Assembly: GCF_011320075.1 (NCBI RefSeq)
Contig: NZ_JAANPA010000016.1
Coordinates: 1 to 61,954 of the forward strand
Source: Sphingosinicella sp. YJ22
GTDB lineage: Bacteria > Pseudomonadota > Alphaproteobacteria > Sphingomonadales > Sphingomonadaceae
Reading direction: 5' to 3'
Length of the DNA: 61,954 nucleotides
The position numbers and the translations under genes were made by a program. Of this stretch, positions 1-8,433 are shown one piece after another. Positions within the stretch are counted from its first letter, which is position 1. Every line of letters starts with the position of its first letter. Below the pieces are notes generated by a model. It was not told where the DNA came from, ran no database searches, and saw only the letters and a program-made list of their open reading frames with translations.

Positions 1-2009
1 TGAAGCAGCCAGGTGAGGAACAGGCCGAGCTGGATTGGGCCCTGGCCGCCACCGCCGCCAAAGCGGCCGCCGCCACCGAATCCGCCGCGCCCGCCGCCGC
101 CCGGCCCGCGCGGACCCCGGCCGGCACGCTCGCCGCCCTCGCCGCCTTGCCGGCCTTCGCCCCGGGCGCCGCCGCCAAACGGCCCCTGCCGCCGTTGCGG
201 CTGCGGGCCCCAGGGGGTGGAGAAGTCGACGCCCCAGCGGACCTCGCGCCGCTCGGCGCGGGCGAAGTTGATCGGCCGCGTGTCGAGGCTGATCAGGCGG
301 CCGTCCGCATCGCGCACGAAGCGCTCGGGGAATGCCGCTTCCACTTCCGCCGTGGCGGCGGGGAATTCGCTGATCGGGTTGTCGATGACGCTGTCGACAT
401 AATTGGCGCGGAACGACAGGTCGGGGTTGCCCTGCAGCGGCCGCCAGTTGACGCCGAGGTTGATTACCCGGCGGCTGTCGGCGTTGAGGTTCGGATTGCC
501 GCCGTCGATTCGGGTGATGTCGACGCTCTCGCCGCGCACGAAGTCGAACACGCGGCTGTTGGGCGTGGCGATCACCGGGTCGCCGAGCTGGGTGATGCTC
601 GGCGCGCCTTCCTCGTGGGTGACCGAGCCGATCAGGCTCAGCGTGCCGGTCGGCCGCCAGTTGAAGCCGTAGCCGAGCGTGGTGAGCGTGCCGAAGTCCG
701 AAAGCTCCTCGGCGCCGACATTGACGTTGACCGACAGGTCACCGATCGCGTCGAGCACCTCGGCGCGGCGGCTGGCGATCGGAATATCGAAGCTCGCCTG
801 GCCGTCGAGCCGCTCGCGCGACAGCGATGTCTCCTGGAAGGTGCCGGCGCGGGTCGACTGGCTGTCGAAGGTGCGCAGCTCGCCGCCGAGCCGGATGCTG
901 GCGTTGACGCGGCCGGCCGGCAGGCTGACCACCGGACCGTTGAGCACCAACTGCGCGTCCGCCGACTGGTTGACGGACTCGGCGACGTCGGGCGCGGCGC
1001 CGGCGAGCCGCTCGGTTTCGCTGTCATTCTCGACCCGGTCGTAATTGGCGGTGAAGTTCCACCGCCACGGCGCGATGTCGCCGTTGAGGCCGAGGCCGAG
1101 ATGGTTGTTCCAGGTCTCGCCCTGGCGGGTCAGCGGCGTCCGGCTGTCGGGATCGTTGGACGGCAGGCCGAGCAGGCTGTCGCTGCGCGAATGGGTGAAG
1201 CGCGCGTCCACCGTCGCCGCGGCGTTTCCGAACAGGTTGCGGCTGTGCGTGCCGTTGAGCTGGATGCTCTCGCTCTCGCCGAGCAAGGTGCGGAAGTCGC
1301 CCAGGTCGGTGGCGTTGCCCTCGATCGCCTGGATGATGTCGCGCTCGCTTTCGAGCAGCGCCGCCTGGCTTTGATATTCGATGCCGAGCTGGGTGCGGGT
1401 CGGGCCGGCGATCTGGAGATAGTCGAGATCGGCCTCGGCGACGCCGCGGCCGCCGGCGGTCGCCATGCCGCCTTCGAGCTCGACCGTGGTCGCGTCGAAG
1501 CGGCGGCGAAGCACCAGGTTCACGACTCGCTGGTCGGCGCGGTAGCCGTAGCGAAGCGCCACTTCCTCGGGGAAGATCTCGACCCGCGCGATCGCCTCGG
1601 GCGGGATGTCGCGCACCTCGGAGAAGCTTGAGATGCGCCGGCCGTTGACCAGCACCACGGGGCGGCCTCCGCCGCGGCCGCGGCCGCTACCGGTCTGCGG
1701 GGCGAGCGCGTCGAGCAGCTCGTTGACGTTGCTCGCGCCATAGGAGCGGATCTCGGCCGGGTTCAGGGTGACCTCGGCCGGAATGTCGCCGAGCACCGAG
1801 CCGCGCGGGCGCTGGCCGGTGACGACGATCTCGTTCTCGCTGTCCTCCTCGAAGACGAGGTCGGTTTCATCCTCTGCCTCGGGCTGGGCAGCCGCGGCCT
1901 CGGCCGGGATCTCCTCGGGCACGGGCGCCGGCGCGGCCGCTTCCTGGGCGAAAGCGGCGGTCGGGACGGAGCAAAGCAAAGCGGCGATCAGTGGACGGGA
2001 AAAAGACAC
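1..2009 (-). CDS. TonB-dependent outer-membrane receptor (3' end off the left edge)
   Basis: Outer-membrane beta-barrel receptor for energised uptake; 669 residues are visible and the C-terminus lies beyond base 1. The start is GTG at 2007-2009: an in-frame TAA sits five codons upstream and AAAGGG precedes the start. A signal peptide (about residues 1-22, ending AFAQ) is followed by an acidic Ala/Glu linker and a plug domain with EIVVTGQRPRGS and VLVNGRRISSF. Alternating barrel strands follow. A Gly/Arg-rich low-complexity segment (roughly residues 600-655) precedes a strand reading IQLGLFLTW. No ligand can be inferred. It is transcribed towards the left edge and its partner genes are not visible. 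Confidence 0.9.
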   Translation of the reverse strand, partial: MSFSRPLIAALLCSVPTAAFAQEAAAPAPVPEEIPAEAAAAQPEAEDETDLVFEEDSENEIVVTGQRPRGSVLGDIPAEVTLNPAEIRSYGASNVNELLDALAPQTGSGRGRGGGRPVVLVNGRRISSFSEVRDIPPEAIARVEIFPEEVALRYGYRADQRVVNLVLRRRFDATTVELEGGMATAGGRGVAEADLDYLQIAGPTRTQLGIEYQSQAALLESERDIIQAIEGNATDLGDFRTLLGESESIQLNGTHSRNLFGNAAATVDARFTHSRSDSLLGLPSNDPDSRTPLTRQGETWNNHLGLGLNGDIAPWRWNFTANYDRVENDSETERLAGAAPDVAESVNQSADAQLVLNGPVVSLPAGRVNASIRLGGELRTFDSQSTRAGTFQETSLSRERLDGQASFDIPIASRRAEVLDAIGDLSVNVNVGAEELSDFGTLTTLGYGFNWRPTGTLSLIGSVTHEEGAPSITQLGDPVIATPNSRVFDFVRGESVDITRIDGGNPNLNADSRRVINLGVNWRPLQGNPDLSFRANYVDSVIDNPISEFPAATAEVEAAFPERFVRDADGRLISLDTRPINFARAERREVRWGVDFSTPWGPQPQRRQGPFGGGARGEGRQGGEGGERAGRGPRGPGGGGRGGFGGGGRFGGGGGQGPIQLGLFLTWLL

Positions 2010-2153
2010 GAGGAACCCTTTTTACGATCCGGCTCCCCTGACGCCGGCACTTCATGTGAGCGCCGCGGTAAATCCGCTTTGTCTCAAAAGTATCCCCGGG
2101 ACGTGGAAATTGGTCGCCTCGCCCGGCGACGGGGCCGGTTCAGCGCGCCGGAA

Positions 2154-2843
2154 TCACGGCAGGCGCCACATCACGCTCTGCTCGATCGGGGTCCACAGGC
2201 CCATGCGCACACCCGCCGCACGCAGCGCCCGGCCGGTCCATTCGTTGCACGTCATGATCGCGCTGTAGCCGCCATTGGCCTCGTAGAAGGCATCGTTGCT
2301 GTTGTAGCCGCGGCCAGGGACCGGGATCGTCCGCCCCTGCGCGTCGAGTTGGAAGCGCGGCCGGATATAGTCGACCAGTCGGCGATATTCCTCGGCGGTC
2401 AGGGTGATCGCCTTCTGCTCGCTGCCCTCGCGCGGATCCTGGAGGTGATCGACATGGACCAGGGTGCTGCCGAGCCCGGTCGCGGCGTTGAACGCGGTCG
2501 CCAGCGACAGCTCGGCCCAGCTCGGCGTGTTGAGGTAGAAGTCGCGGTGGCCGTAGCCGACGATGATGTAATTGCCGCGCGCCGGCACGCGCAGATGCTC
2601 GGCCGGAACATAGGGCCGCCAGTCCATCAATTCGTTGACCAGCGGCATTCCGATGCCGGTATGGACGCCGTTGGTGTTGACAAACACCGTCACCCCGCGG
2701 TCGGCCTCGCGCCACCCCCAATTGGCCGGGATGAGGCCGAGCACGACCAGCGCGACGAAGTAGAGCAAAGGGATCGCGACCAGCACCAGCAACGTGCGGC
2801 GCAGGATGCGGAGCGATGTCCTGATGGCAGCAGCGCGGTTCAC
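2154..2843 (-). CDS. DUF2459 / TIGR02117-family membrane-anchored protein
   Basis: 229 residues from a GTG start preceded by AAGAGGGG. Residues 15-40 form one hydrophobic anchor (LLVLVAIPLLYFVALVVLG), so the rest probably faces the periplasm. The body has VFVNTNGVHTGIGMP, YIIVGYGHRDFYLNTPSW and a late CNEWTGRALRAAG motif, which I recognise as the DUF2459 (TIGR02117) family, sometimes found near urease loci and of unknown reaction. The conserved His and Cys would suit a papain-like or lipid-acting hydrolase fold, but that is inference. It lies downstream of wrbA, separated from it by a palindromic repeat. Confidence 0.82.
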   Translation of the reverse strand: MNRAAAIRTSLRILRRTLLVLVAIPLLYFVALVVLGLIPANWGWREADRGVTVFVNTNGVHTGIGMPLVNELMDWRPYVPAEHLRVPARGNYIIVGYGHRDFYLNTPSWAELSLATAFNAATGLGSTLVHVDHLQDPREGSEQKAITLTAEEYRRLVDYIRPRFQLDAQGRTIPVPGRGYNSNDAFYEANGGYSAIMTCNEWTGRALRAAGVRMGLWTPIEQSVMWRLP

Positions 2844-2855
2844 GCGCCCCTCTTA

Positions 2856-2943
2856 TGTCATTCCCGCGAAAGCGGGAATCCAGCTTCCTTTCTGCACTAT
2901 CGGTGCCGGAAGGCGCTGGATTCCCGCTTTCGCGGGGATGACA
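2856..2943. repeat. Intergenic inverted repeat, GGGAATCCAG type
   Basis: Two near-perfect inverted arms of about 28 bases (TGTCATTCCCGCGAAAGCGG at the left end, CCGCTTTCGCGGGGATGACA at the right end) flank a 30-base centre. Each arm also holds its own GCGAAAGC or GCTTTCGC mini-hairpin. It lies ten bases beyond the wrbA stop and so may end that transcript. This kind of element is widespread between genes in proteobacteria. Confidence 0.9.
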
Positions 2944-2952
2944 GCAGGACGG

Positions 2953-3552
2953 TTAGCCGAACAGCTTGTTGGCAACCTCGGCGACCAGCCGGCCCTGGGT
3001 GCGGGCGCCGTCGAGCTCGTTGTCGCTCGGCTGGCGCGATCCGTCGCTGCCGGCGATGGTGGTGATTCCGTAGGGCGACCCGCCGGTCACTTCGTGAAGG
3101 ATCATCTGCCCGCCCCAGCTATAGGGCAGGCCGACCAGCACCATTCCGAAATGGAAGAGGTTGGTGTGGATCGCCATCAGCGTCGTCTCCTGCCCGCCAT
3201 GCTGGGTGGCGGTGGAGGTGAAGGCGCTGCCGACCTTGCCGTTGAGGGCGCCGCGCGCCCACAGGCCGCCGGTCTGGTCGAGGAAGTTCGCCATCTGCGA
3301 CGCCATCCGTCCGTAGCGCGTGCCGACTCCGATGATGATCGCGTCGTAGCCCTCGAGCTCGTCGACGGTCGCGACCGGCGCCGCCTGGTCCATCTTGTAG
3401 CCTGAGCTCTTCGCGACCTCGTCCGGGACCAGCTCCGGCACCCGCTTGATGTCGACGGTGGCGCCGGTGGCGCGCGCGCCCTCGGCGACGGCCTCCGCCA
3501 TCCGCTCGATACGGCCGTAGGACGAATAATAGAGGACGAGGATGCGGCTCAC
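2953..3552 (-). CDS. wrbA: NAD(P)H:quinone oxidoreductase WrbA
   Basis: Flavodoxin-fold, FMN-dependent, tetrameric two-electron quinone reductase that limits redox cycling; cytoplasmic. The 199-residue length matches the family. The N-terminal FMN phosphate loop reads [13 protein letters not shown] mid-protein [13 protein letters not shown] segment and the [16 protein letters not shown] signature are diagnostic. I chose GTG at 3550-3552 because GGAG stands six bases before it; a TTG four codons upstream overlaps that ribosome site and is less likely. It is a single gene, divergent from the VTT-domain gene. Confidence 0.95.
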   Translation of the reverse strand: MSRILVLYYSSYGRIERMAEAVAEGARATGATVDIKRVPELVPDEVAKSSGYKMDQAAPVATVDELEGYDAIIIGVGTRYGRMASQMANFLDQTGGLWARGALNGKVGSAFTSTATQHGGQETTLMAIHTNLFHFGMVLVGLPYSWGGQMILHEVTGGSPYGITTIAGSDGSRQPSDNELDGARTQGRLVAEVANKLFG

Positions 3553-3630
3553 GATGGTCTCCAATCGATGGGGGTGCGACGCCGAAGCGCCTTCGACAAA
3601 TGGGCGAAACCGCTTAAGGGTCCCGGCAAC

Positions 3631-4341
3631 ATGTCCCCGCGTGGCCGGAAACTGGCTCTTTTTGCCTTACCTGTGTTGGTGCTCGCCGCGATCCTGCTCG
3701 TGTGGTTGAGCGGCGACCTGCTGACGCTCGGCGAATTGAAGCGGCGGCAGCTGGAGCTTCAGGCGGTGATCCGAGCGCAGCCGGTGGCCTTCACCGCGGG
3801 CTTCCTGCTGATGTTCGGAATCGTCGCGGCGGTGATGCCAGGCGCCGCCGTCCTGAAGGTCGCCGCCGGCGCCCTGTTCGGCCTGTGGGGCGGAATGGCG
3901 GTCGCGCTCGGCGGGACCCTGCTCGGCGCGGTGATCGGCTTCCTCGCCTCGCGCTATCTGATGCGCCACTGGGTCGAGCACCGTTTCGAGCGCCAGGCGG
4001 CGGTCATCAATCGCGGGCTGGAGCGCGACGGCATCGTCTATCTGCTCGCTTTGCGCTTCAACCCGCTCATCCCCTTCTTCCTGATCAATTTCGCGATGGG
4101 GCTGACTCGGATGCGCGCGACGACCTTCACCCTGGTGAGCCTGGTCGGCCTGCTCCCGGCGAGCTTCGTCTACGCCATCGCCGGGACCGAGCTGGCGCGG
4201 ATCGAGCAGCCGTCGGACATCCTGTCGGCGCGGCTGATCGCGTCGCTCGTGCTGTTGAGCGTGATGCCGATCGCCGGCCGTTGGCTGTCGAGGCGGCTCG
4301 GCGGCCGGCGCGGCGTTGCCGATCCGCTGGAGCAGGCATAG
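3631..4341 (+). CDS. TVP38/TMEM64 (VTT-domain, DedA-like) membrane protein
   Basis: Inner-membrane protein of 236 residues. A first TM segment ([17 protein letters not shown]) is followed by the VTT core: a Gly-rich re-entrant segment ([19 protein letters not shown], then [18 protein letters not shown]), the [16 protein letters not shown] motif and two further helices. Such proteins are linked to lipid scrambling and envelope homeostasis; the cargo here is unknown. The ATG at 3631 has AAGGG ten bases upstream; an upstream in-frame start would add 21 Arg-rich residues lacking family features. The stop nearly abuts the thioesterase start, so the two may be co-transcribed. Confidence 0.85.
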   Translation: MSPRGRKLALFALPVLVLAAILLVWLSGDLLTLGELKRRQLELQAVIRAQPVAFTAGFLLMFGIVAAVMPGAAVLKVAAGALFGLWGGMAVALGGTLLGAVIGFLASRYLMRHWVEHRFERQAAVINRGLERDGIVYLLALRFNPLIPFFLINFAMGLTRMRATTFTLVSLVGLLPASFVYAIAGTELARIEQPSDILSARLIASLVLLSVMPIAGRWLSRRLGGRRGVADPLEQA

Positions 4342-4351
4342 GGGCGTGGCG

Positions 4352-4732
4352 ATGACCCTGCCGCCCTATGCCCACACATTGTCGATCAGCGTCGAGGACG
4401 GCGCCGACGGCGAGCGCCGCTACCGCATGCCGTTCGGCGACAACGTCCTCGGCCGCCCCGGCTACCTCCATGGCGGCGCCATTTCCGGCCTTCTGGAGCT
4501 CGCCGCGATCGGCACCGCGATCCGGGCGATCGACGACGAGGCGGCGACGGTGAAGCCGATCAACATGACGGTGAGCTTCATGCGCGGCGGCACCGATCGG
4601 GACACCTATGCGAGCGCTACCGTCACCCGGCTCGGCAACCGGGTCGTCAATGTCGAGGCCCATGCCTGGCAGGACGACCCCGCCCGCCCGATCGCCTCCG
4701 CCCAGCTCAACCTGCTCGTTCGGCGGGGCTAG
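4352..4732 (+). CDS. PaaI-like hotdog-fold thioesterase
   Basis: 126-residue single hotdog domain, probably hydrolysing acyl-CoA or aryl-CoA thioesters in the cytoplasm. The helix motif LHGGAISGLLELAAIGTAI matches the PaaI/DUF4442-type hotdog helix, and PINMTVSFMRGG is the following strand. The ATG at 4352 is used; a GTG two codons earlier also fits the AGGGG at 4340-4344. It starts eleven bases after the VTT gene stop. Its stop overlaps the convergent M20 gene stop inside one CTAG. Confidence 0.85.
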   Translation: MTLPPYAHTLSISVEDGADGERRYRMPFGDNVLGRPGYLHGGAISGLLELAAIGTAIRAIDDEAATVKPINMTVSFMRGGTDRDTYASATVTRLGNRVVNVEAHAWQDDPARPIASAQLNLLVRRG

Positions 4733-6036
4733 CCGCGCGGCATCAGCGCTTCGGCGGCGACGACCATCGCCTCCACACCGGCCGTCACCGACGGCTCGGG
4801 CTGGATCCGGAACAGCGGCGAATGGTGGCCGGCCGCGGTCGCTAGCTCCGCCGGCGCCGTGCCGCCGACGCCCATATAGACGCCCCTCACCCCGGTGTCG
4901 GGCGTGACGAAATAGGCGAAGTCCTCCGCGCCCATGCCGGTCCGCGGCATCTCGAACAACCGGTCGGCGCCCATCCGCTCAGCGATCGCGTCGCGCACCC
5001 GGCGCGCCGTCGCGGGGTCGTTGATCGTCGGCGGAGTCGTCTCGGTCGGCGACGGGGTCACCACCGGCAGCCGGCCCTCCGGCACGCCGTGCGCCAGGGC
5101 GGTGCCGCGCGCCACGCGGGCGATGTCGGCGAGCAGCTCGTCGCGCACCGCCTGGTTGTCGGACCGCACCGTCAAAGCGAGGTCGACATGCTCGGGGATG
5201 ATGTTGGCCTTCACCCCGCCATGGATCATTCCGACGGTGACCACCGCGCCTTCGAGCGGGTTGATGCTCCGGCTGACGATCGACTGGAGCGACACCACGA
5301 TCTGCGAGGCGACCAGCACCGGGTCGATTCCGAGATGCGGGTAGGCGCCATGCGTGCCGACGCCGTTGACCCGGATCGTCACCGTGTCGGAGCTCGACGC
5401 GACGATCGTGTCGGCGACCTCGATCCGGCCCGCCGGCCCCTGCGCGTCGACATGGAAGGCGAGCGCGTAATCGGGCTTGGGGAAGCGGGTGTAGAGGCCG
5501 TCCTGGATCATCGCCCGCGCGCCGGAGATGGTCTCCTCCGCCGGCTGCGCGATCAGCACCAGGGTGCCCGACCAGTTGGCCCGTCGCGCCCGCATCTGCC
5601 GTGCCGTGCCGACCAGGGCGGTGATGTGGACGTCGTGGCCGCAGGCGTGCATGACCGGCTGCTCGACTCCGGCCATGTCAGTCTGGCGCACCGTCGACGC
5701 GTTGGCGAGTCCCGAGCGCTCCTGAAGCGGCAGGCCGTCCATGTCGGCGCGCATCAGCACGGTAGGGCCAGCACCGTTGCGCATCACCGCGACGACTCCG
5801 GTGCCGCCCACACCGGTGGTCACGTCATAGCCGAGCAGGCGCAGCTCCTGCGCCATCCGCGCCGCGGTGCGGGTCTCGCGTCCGGACAGCTCCGGGTTGC
5901 GGTGGAAATGATCGAACAGCTCGGCGAGATTCTCGCGATAATCCTCGGCCACTGCGGTGCGGAGGTCGTTCTGCTGGGCCTGGATCGGAGCGGCGAAAGC
6001 GGCAAGGCTCGCAGCCGCCAACAGCAACTTCTTCAT
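4729..6036 (-). CDS. Secreted M20-family amidohydrolase
   Basis: Metal-dependent amidohydrolase of the M20D group (IAA-amino-acid hydrolase / hippuricase-like), 435 residues. A Sec signal peptide (residues 1-20, ending PIQAQ) sends it to the periplasm. Metal ligands are visible: HACGHDVH at about 110, QPAEET at about 148, and AGHHSPLF near the end. The dimerisation domain lies between about 190 and 305 (VGTHGAYPHLG). ATG at 6036 follows AGGGGGTGTC; a TTG six codons upstream is disfavoured. It lies just downstream of the acyl-CoA dehydrogenase pair on the same strand, 36 bases away, so read-through is possible. The substrate is unknown. Confidence 0.92.
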   Translation of the reverse strand: MKKLLLAAASLAAFAAPIQAQQNDLRTAVAEDYRENLAELFDHFHRNPELSGRETRTAARMAQELRLLGYDVTTGVGGTGVVAVMRNGAGPTVLMRADMDGLPLQERSGLANASTVRQTDMAGVEQPVMHACGHDVHITALVGTARQMRARRANWSGTLVLIAQPAEETISGARAMIQDGLYTRFPKPDYALAFHVDAQGPAGRIEVADTIVASSSDTVTIRVNGVGTHGAYPHLGIDPVLVASQIVVSLQSIVSRSINPLEGAVVTVGMIHGGVKANIIPEHVDLALTVRSDNQAVRDELLADIARVARGTALAHGVPEGRLPVVTPSPTETTPPTINDPATARRVRDAIAERMGADRLFEMPRTGMGAEDFAYFVTPDTGVRGVYMGVGGTAPAELATAAGHHSPLFRIQPEPSVTAGVEAMVVAAEALMPRG

Positions 6037-6072
6037 GACACCCCCTGTCTTCAATCTCTCGTCGCGAGGCTA

Positions 6073-7206
6073 TCAGTATCCCGACAGCTGCGCCACGCGC
6101 TCGGCGTGATAATTGGCGTCGCCCCACAGCTCGTTGAGCGCGCGGTCGCGCTTCATGAACAGGCCGATGTCGTGCTCGTCGGTCATGCCGATGCCGCCAT
6201 GCATCTGCACGCCTTCCTGAACCGCGAGAGTGGCGGTGCGCCCGGCCTTGGCCTTGGCGACCGAGACCATGAGCTCGGCCTTGGAATCGCCCTCGTCGAG
6301 CAGCTGCTGCGCCTTGAGAGTCGCTGCGCGCGCGATCTCGATCTCCGAATAGAGATGCGCCGCGCGGTGCTGGAGCGCCTGGAACTCGCCGATCGGCCGG
6401 CCGAACTGGGTGCGCTGCTTCAGATAATCGACGGTCATGTCCATCGCGCCCGAGGCGACGCCGACCTGTTCTGCCGCGATGCCGGTGCGTCCGGCGTCAA
6501 GCAGGCGGGTGAGCACCGCCCAGCCCTGGTCGACCTCGCCGACGACCGCGTCGGCGTCGACCTCGACATTCTCGAAGGTCAGCCGCGCCGCCATCGAGCT
6601 GTCGGCCAATCGCTCGGACGCCGCGCCGAATCCGCTCGCTTCCTTGTCGACTGCGAACAGGGTGAGGCCGTCGGTCTCGCCGGCCGATCCGCCGGTGCGG
6701 GCGGCGACGAGGATCACGTCGGCCGAGCCGCCCTGGACGACGAAGCTCTTGGCGCCATTGAGGCGGAAGCCGTTGCCCGAGCGCTCGGCGCGCATCGCCG
6801 TCGCTTCCGGACGGTGCTTGCGGCCTTCGTCGATCGCCACCGCGGCCACAATGTCGCCGCTGAGGATGCCCGGCAGCCAGCGCTCGCGCGCGGCGCTGCC
6901 CTTCACGCCCTCGACGAAGGCGACCGCGCTGACCAGGAAGGGCGACGGCGTCAGATTGCGGCCGATCTCCTCGAGCACGATCCCCGCCTCGACATGGCCG
7001 AGGCCGAGACCTCCGTCAGCCTCCGGCACCAGTATCCCGGTGAAGCCCATCTCGGCGAACTGCTTCCACAGCCCGTGCCCGAACCCGTCCTTGCAGCCAC
7101 GGTCGCGCCAGTGCCTGAGCTGCGCCTTGATCGAACCCTGCTCGGCCATGAACTCGCGCGCCGTGTCGCGAAGCATCGCCTGGTCGTCGGTGAGGTACAG
7201 CGGCAT
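6073..7206 (-). CDS. Acyl-CoA dehydrogenase family protein, probably the non-catalytic subunit of a heteromer
   Basis: 377-residue acyl-CoA dehydrogenase fold: N-terminal helical domain (1-115), beta domain (GFRLNGAKSFVVQGG at about 145), and C-terminal helical domain with QFGRPIGEFQALQHRAAHL and VQMHGGIGMTDE. Where catalytic members carry a Glu in an EGT-type motif, this chain reads ALNELWGDANYH and has no clear equivalent. It lies four bases after the 387-residue dehydrogenase that does carry such a motif. Adjacent pairs of this kind form alpha2-beta2 enzymes in actinobacterial steroid degradation, so a heterotetramer is inferred. FAD would be the cofactor and an ETF the electron acceptor. 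Confidence 0.9.
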   Translation of the reverse strand: MPLYLTDDQAMLRDTAREFMAEQGSIKAQLRHWRDRGCKDGFGHGLWKQFAEMGFTGILVPEADGGLGLGHVEAGIVLEEIGRNLTPSPFLVSAVAFVEGVKGSAARERWLPGILSGDIVAAVAIDEGRKHRPEATAMRAERSGNGFRLNGAKSFVVQGGSADVILVAARTGGSAGETDGLTLFAVDKEASGFGAASERLADSSMAARLTFENVEVDADAVVGEVDQGWAVLTRLLDAGRTGIAAEQVGVASGAMDMTVDYLKQRTQFGRPIGEFQALQHRAAHLYSEIEIARAATLKAQQLLDEGDSKAELMVSVAKAKAGRTATLAVQEGVQMHGGIGMTDEHDIGLFMKRDRALNELWGDANYHAERVAQLSGY

Positions 7207-7210
7207 GCGA

Positions 7211-8374
7211 TCAGGTCCCCGGCAGGTTCAATATGCGCTTGGCGACGATTCCGAGCTGGATTTCGCTGGTGCCGCCCTCGATCGAATTGGCCTTGGTGCG
7301 CAGCCACTCGCGCGCGGCCTTGCCGCCCTTCGACCGCTCGCTTTCCCACTCCAGCGCGGAGGCGCCGCCGGCCGCCATGACCAGCTCGTGGCGGCGCTTG
7401 TTCAGCTCGGTCCCGGCATATTTCATCATGCTCGGCTGGGCGGGATGCGCCCGCCCCGCCTTCAGCTCGTCGATGAAGCGCTCGCTCATCGCCCGGAAGG
7501 CGATGGCGTCGACGTCGAAGCGGGCGACGTCGGTGCGCAGCATCGGCTCGTCGGCGAGGAGGTCGCGGAGCGCGGTCCCAAGCGCCTCGCTTGAGCCGCC
7601 CGACAAGCCCATTCCGCTGATCATCTCGCGCTCGTGGCCGAGCAGATATTTCGCGACGTCCCAGCCCTTGTTGAGCTCGCCGACGAGCTGGTCCTTGGGC
7701 ACCTTCACATCGTCGAAGAAGGTCTCGCAGAAGGGCGAGGAGCCGGAGATGAGCAGGATCGGCTTGGTCGAGACGCCCTCGCTCGCCATGTCGAACAGCA
7801 GGAAGCTGATGCCGCCATGCTTCGATTCTTTCGAGGTGCGGACGAGGCAGAAGATCCAGTCGGCCTTGTCGGCATAGGAGGTCCACACCTTCTGACCGTT
7901 GACCAGGAAATGATCGCCCTTGTCCTCCGCTGAAGTCTGAAGCCCTGCGAGGTCGGAGCCCGCGCCCGGCTCCGAATAGCCCTGGCACCAGCGGATCTCG
8001 CCGCGCGCGATCTCGGGAAGAAAGCGCCTCTTCTGCTCCTCGTTGCCGTATTTCAGCAAAGCCGGGCCGAGCATCGAGATGCCGAAGCTCATCAGCGGAT
8101 TGCGCGCGCCGATCCGCGCCATTTCCTGCTTGAGGATCTTGGTCTCGGCGGGGGAGAGGCCGCCGCCGCCATATTCGCGCGGCCAATCGGGCACGGTCCA
8201 GCCGCGCTCGGCCATCGCGTCCATCCAGCGTTTCTGCGCGTCGTTCTTGAAGGTGGGATTGCGGCCGCCCCAGCAATAGTCGCTCTCGTCGCGCATCGGC
8301 TCGCGCATCTCGGCCGGGCAGTTCGCCTCCAGCCACGCGCGAGTTTCGCTCCGGAACGCCTCCAGGTCCGCCAT
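7211..8374 (-). CDS. Acyl-CoA dehydrogenase, probable catalytic subunit
   Basis: 387-residue FAD-dependent dehydrogenase that introduces an alpha-beta double bond into an acyl-CoA. Visible are RGEIRWCQGYSEPGAGSDLA (flavin/substrate strand at about 125-145), VNGQKVWTSYADKADW, and near the C-terminus SIEGGTSEIQ, whose Glu is the likely catalytic base. The start ATG at 8374 follows AAGGAG. The operator at 8386-8401 overlaps that ribosome site, so a bound repressor would block expression directly. It is the first gene of a two- or three-gene unit running leftwards. Confidence 0.93.
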   Translation of the reverse strand: MADLEAFRSETRAWLEANCPAEMREPMRDESDYCWGGRNPTFKNDAQKRWMDAMAERGWTVPDWPREYGGGGLSPAETKILKQEMARIGARNPLMSFGISMLGPALLKYGNEEQKRRFLPEIARGEIRWCQGYSEPGAGSDLAGLQTSAEDKGDHFLVNGQKVWTSYADKADWIFCLVRTSKESKHGGISFLLFDMASEGVSTKPILLISGSSPFCETFFDDVKVPKDQLVGELNKGWDVAKYLLGHEREMISGMGLSGGSSEALGTALRDLLADEPMLRTDVARFDVDAIAFRAMSERFIDELKAGRAHPAQPSMMKYAGTELNKRRHELVMAAGGASALEWESERSKGGKAAREWLRTKANSIEGGTSEIQLGIVAKRILNLPGT

Positions 8375-8385
8375 TCCGCTTCTCC

Positions 8386-8401
8386 TTTACGTAAACGTCA
8401 A
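8386..8401. promoter_or_regulatory. Palindromic operator upstream of the acyl-CoA dehydrogenase pair
   Basis: TTTACGTAAACGTCAA, a near-palindrome with ACGT half-sites. It ends eleven bases before the start codon of the leftward dehydrogenase and overlaps its Shine-Dalgarno region. A near-copy stands at 9303-9318 before the rightward operon. ACGT-based 16-mers of this form resemble, from memory, the boxes described for the MerR-type regulator LiuR. No regulator gene is in this window. Confidence 0.6.
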
Positions 8402-8433
8402 CTGCCGCGCCTGCGCAACGGAGTCAACGCCAC

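Noticed and set aside
147-1631. Long plus-strand open frame (494 codons) opposite the left receptor
   Set aside because: Antisense shadow of a GC-rich gene; the minus strand encodes a full receptor with signal peptide and plug motifs.
5089-7380. 763-codon plus-strand frame over the M20 and acyl-CoA dehydrogenase genes
   Set aside because: Spans two unrelated minus-strand genes with clear motifs; Arg/Asp/His-rich composition typical of antisense frames.
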